Assembly: GCF_012396185.1 (NCBI RefSeq)
Contig: NZ_JAAXOW010000005.1
Location: 1-64,000, forward strand
Direction: 5' to 3'
DNA: 64,000 bases
Origin: Sanguibacter hominis ATCC BAA-789
GTDB lineage: Bacteria; Actinomycetota; Actinomycetes; Actinomycetales; Cellulomonadaceae
A program made the position numbers and the translations under genes. This document shows, in pieces, positions 62,236 through 64,000 of the stretch; position 1 is the first letter of the stretch, and the number at the start of each line of letters is the position of its first letter. The notes beneath the pieces are model-generated. The model was not told the DNA's origin and did not search any database. It was given only the letters and a program-made list of their open reading frames with translations.

Positions 62236-63582
62236 ATGTACCCCAGCAAGCGAGCGGTCAAGGTCGCCCTGCTCACCGCTGTCACGCTCGCCTCGAGCGC
62301 CGCCCTCGTGGCGTGCTCGGACGACGCGGAGACGCCGACGACGACGCCCGACGCCTCGGCGTGCGCCCCCTCGGAGGGCAAGGTCGACCTGACCTTCACC
62401 TCGTGGATCCCGGGCATCGAGGACGTCGTGGCCATCTGGAACAAGGCGAACCCGGACATCCAGGTGACGGTGCAGACCGGCCCGAACGGCAACTCCGGCA
62501 CGTACACGAACTTCTTCAACCAGCTCAAGGCTGGCAACGCACCTGACCTCGGCCAGATCGAGTACGACGCGCTGCCGAACTTCCGCGTCCAGGACGGTCT
62601 CGTGGACCTCGGCGCGTGCGACTTCGTCAACGACGCCAAGTCGGACTTCGTCGAGTGGACCTGGAACCAGGTCAGCTTCGGCGAGGAGGGCTCGGCGTAC
62701 GCCGTCCCGCAGGACGCCGGCCCCATGGCGCTCTTCTACCGCAAGGACCTGTTCGAGAAGAACAACATCCCCGTCCCGACGACGTGGGCCGAGTACGCCG
62801 AGGCGGCCGTCAAGGTCCGCGAGGCCGGCGCGCACATCACGAACTTCTCGCAGGGCGACATCAACCAGTTCGCGGGCTTCGTGTGGCAGGCGGGCGGCTC
62901 GTGGTTCTCGAACGACGAGTCCGGCTGGACGGTCGACCTGACGAGCGACGCGTCGAAGAAGGTGGCCGAGTACTGGCAGGACCTGATCGACCGCGACCTC
63001 GTCTCGAGCAACCCGGCGTGGACGAGCGAGTGGGACAACGCCTACAACAAGGGCGACAACTGGACCTGGGTCTCGGCGGTGTGGGGCGCGAACTCGATCG
63101 CCTCGGGTGCGCCTGACACGTCGGGCAAGTGGGCTGTCGCCCCGATGCCGCAGTGGGAGGCCGGCCAGAAGGTCGCGGGCAACTGGGGCGGGTCGTCGAC
63201 CGCGGTCCTCAAGGGCTCGAAGCACGTCTACGAGGCGGCGAAGTTCGCCCTGTGGCTCAACACCGACCCGGAGGCGCTCACCGCGCTCAACAAGGCGGCG
63301 AACCTCTACCCGGCGGCCAAGGAGGGCCTGAACCTCCCGGTCCTCAAGGAGGGTGTCGAGTTCTATGGTGGTCAGGCGATCTACGACGTCTTCGCCGAGG
63401 CGTCCGGCCAGGTCGCGTCCGACTTCACGTGGGGACCGACCATGACCCAGACGTACGCGGACGTCTCCGACGGCTTCAAGGGCGCCGTCTCCGGCTCGGG
63501 CACGCTGCTCGACGCCCTGACCTCTGCGCAGGCCTCGACCGTCTCGACGCTCAAGTCGCAGTCGATCCCGGTCAAGGAGTGA
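62236..63582 (+). CDS. Sugar ABC transporter, substrate-binding lipoprotein
   Basis: A 448-residue family-1 binding protein. Lipobox ALVAC with Cys27. The mature protein starts with an Asp/Thr/Pro linker, then VDLTFTSWIPGIEDVVAIW. It delivers a galactose-containing oligosaccharide to the permeases. It comes after, not before, the permeases, unlike the xylosidase operon. AGAGAGGAA precedes the ATG. Its stop overlaps the next gene (GTGA). Confidence 0.92.
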   Translation: MYPSKRAVKVALLTAVTLASSAALVACSDDAETPTTTPDASACAPSEGKVDLTFTSWIPGIEDVVAIWNKANPDIQVTVQTGPNGNSGTYTNFFNQLKAGNAPDLGQIEYDALPNFRVQDGLVDLGACDFVNDAKSDFVEWTWNQVSFGEEGSAYAVPQDAGPMALFYRKDLFEKNNIPVPTTWAEYAEAAVKVREAGAHITNFSQGDINQFAGFVWQAGGSWFSNDESGWTVDLTSDASKKVAEYWQDLIDRDLVSSNPAWTSEWDNAYNKGDNWTWVSAVWGANSIASGAPDTSGKWAVAPMPQWEAGQKVAGNWGGSSTAVLKGSKHVYEAAKFALWLNTDPEALTALNKAANLYPAAKEGLNLPVLKEGVEFYGGQAIYDVFAEASGQVASDFTWGPTMTQTYADVSDGFKGAVSGSGTLLDALTSAQASTVSTLKSQSIPVKE

Positions 63583-64000
63583 CGTTGTCCCTTCGTCACC
63601 TCCGGGCCGCGGGCTCGAGCCTCGTGCTCGACGCCCGCGGTCCGGGCGCGCCGACGGTCTTGCACTGGGGCGCCGACCTCGGTGACCTGAGCCCGCAGGA
63701 CCTCGGCACGCTCGCGCACGTCCTCGTCCCGGCGGTCCCGCCGTCGTCGCTCGACGTGCCGCTGCGCTTCTCCCTCCTGCCGTCCGCGCGCGACGGCTGG
63801 ACCGGTCGTCCCGGCCTGTCGGGCGCGTGGGCGGACGGCAGGCCCCTGCCGACCGACCTCACGCTCGTCGCGGCACCTGCGCCCGGCACCCGGGCGGGTG
63901 CGCTGCTGACCGACGCCGCCGGTGACGGCGAGCAGCTCGAGTACCTCCTGCGCGACGGCGCGGGCACGGTCGAGGTGCGCGGCGTCGTCGTCATGTCGCC
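63579..64000 (+). CDS. Alpha-galactosidase, GH36-like (partial, runs off the window)
   Basis: From the GTG at 63579, inside the lipoprotein stop codon, the frame stays open to the window end (about 140 residues). The N-terminus resembles the beta-supersandwich of GH36 alpha-galactosidases: LRAAGSSLVLDARG, PTVLHWGADLGDLSP, then HVLVPAVPPSSLDVP. The catalytic barrel lies beyond the window. A TTG two codons later could also start it. With GH42 it would allow breakdown of mixed alpha/beta galactosides. Confidence 0.72.
   Translation, partial: MTLSLRHLRAAGSSLVLDARGPGAPTVLHWGADLGDLSPQDLGTLAHVLVPAVPPSSLDVPLRFSLLPSARDGWTGRPGLSGAWADGRPLPTDLTLVAAPAPGTRAGALLTDAAGDGEQLEYLLRDGAGTVEVRGVVVMS

Overview
The window comes from the chromosome of a very GC-rich actinobacterium, most probably a Cellulomonas or close relative. 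The evidence is strong GC bias, many GTG starts, -10 hexamers placed 6-7 nt before start codons (leaderless genes), DtxR-type iron boxes, a HAIR site in front of clpB, and an 822-residue cellobiose phosphorylase whose sequence, length and catalytic Asp490 match my memory of the Cellulomonas enzyme.

Layout. 1-134: 3' end of a 5S rRNA gene and its terminator. 168-2177: fused CopD/CtaG membrane protein. 2284-6222: a candidate micro-ORF and two tandem paralogous secreted proteins built of carboxypeptidase-regulatory/CNA-B-like repeats. 6230-10947: haem uptake operon (hmuTUV plus an anchored surface protein) and haem oxygenase, each with a DtxR-like box. 11005-16411: DinB protein, TetR regulator, a 130-bp cluster of DnaA-box-like sequences, pirin, acyltransferase, DUF4395 protein, methyltransferase. 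16363-24944: LacI repressor and a xylo-oligosaccharide-type operon (lipoprotein, two permeases, GH3, GH43). 24973-39131: accessory metal-resistance island ending at tRNA-Gly(CCC). 39310-45017: TM2 protein, aldose epimerase with cellobiose phosphorylase, dCTP deaminase, one unknown protein. 45196-51871: complete Mrp-type Na+/H+ antiporter operon (A/B fusion, C, D, E, F, G). 51897-56900: hydrolase, ClpB, chromate transporter. 57071-64000: LacI repressor and a galactoside operon (GH42, two permeases, lipoprotein, start of a GH36-like alpha-galactosidase).

The most unusual part is the metal island. It encodes CueP, a CPH-type copper ATPase, two DUF305 proteins, a four-helix Cys-rich copper protein, a [2Fe-2S] protein, and an operon of thioredoxin-like protein, CcdA-like protein with Cys-Cys pairs, membrane-anchored redoxin and a 43-residue peptide with three Cys-Cys pairs. 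It also has an OmpR-type two-component system, two small membrane proteins, and a CmtR/CadD cadmium module. Four intergenic regions of the island carry the same 9-bp tandem repeat with 11-bp period (TGAAGGTTC-GA-TGAAGG type). This resembles the CopR box of corynebacteria and suggests one copper regulon driven by the local two-component system. The ATPase gene instead has a CsoR-like operator, and no csoR is seen in the window. An internally shortened ISL3 element lies against an IS481 relic between the metal genes and the tRNA.

The two sugar operons have the same logic: a divergent LacI repressor, palindromic operators, one ABC importer and two cytoplasmic glycosidases. Cellobiose phosphorylase is paired with aldose epimerase under CebR-like operators.
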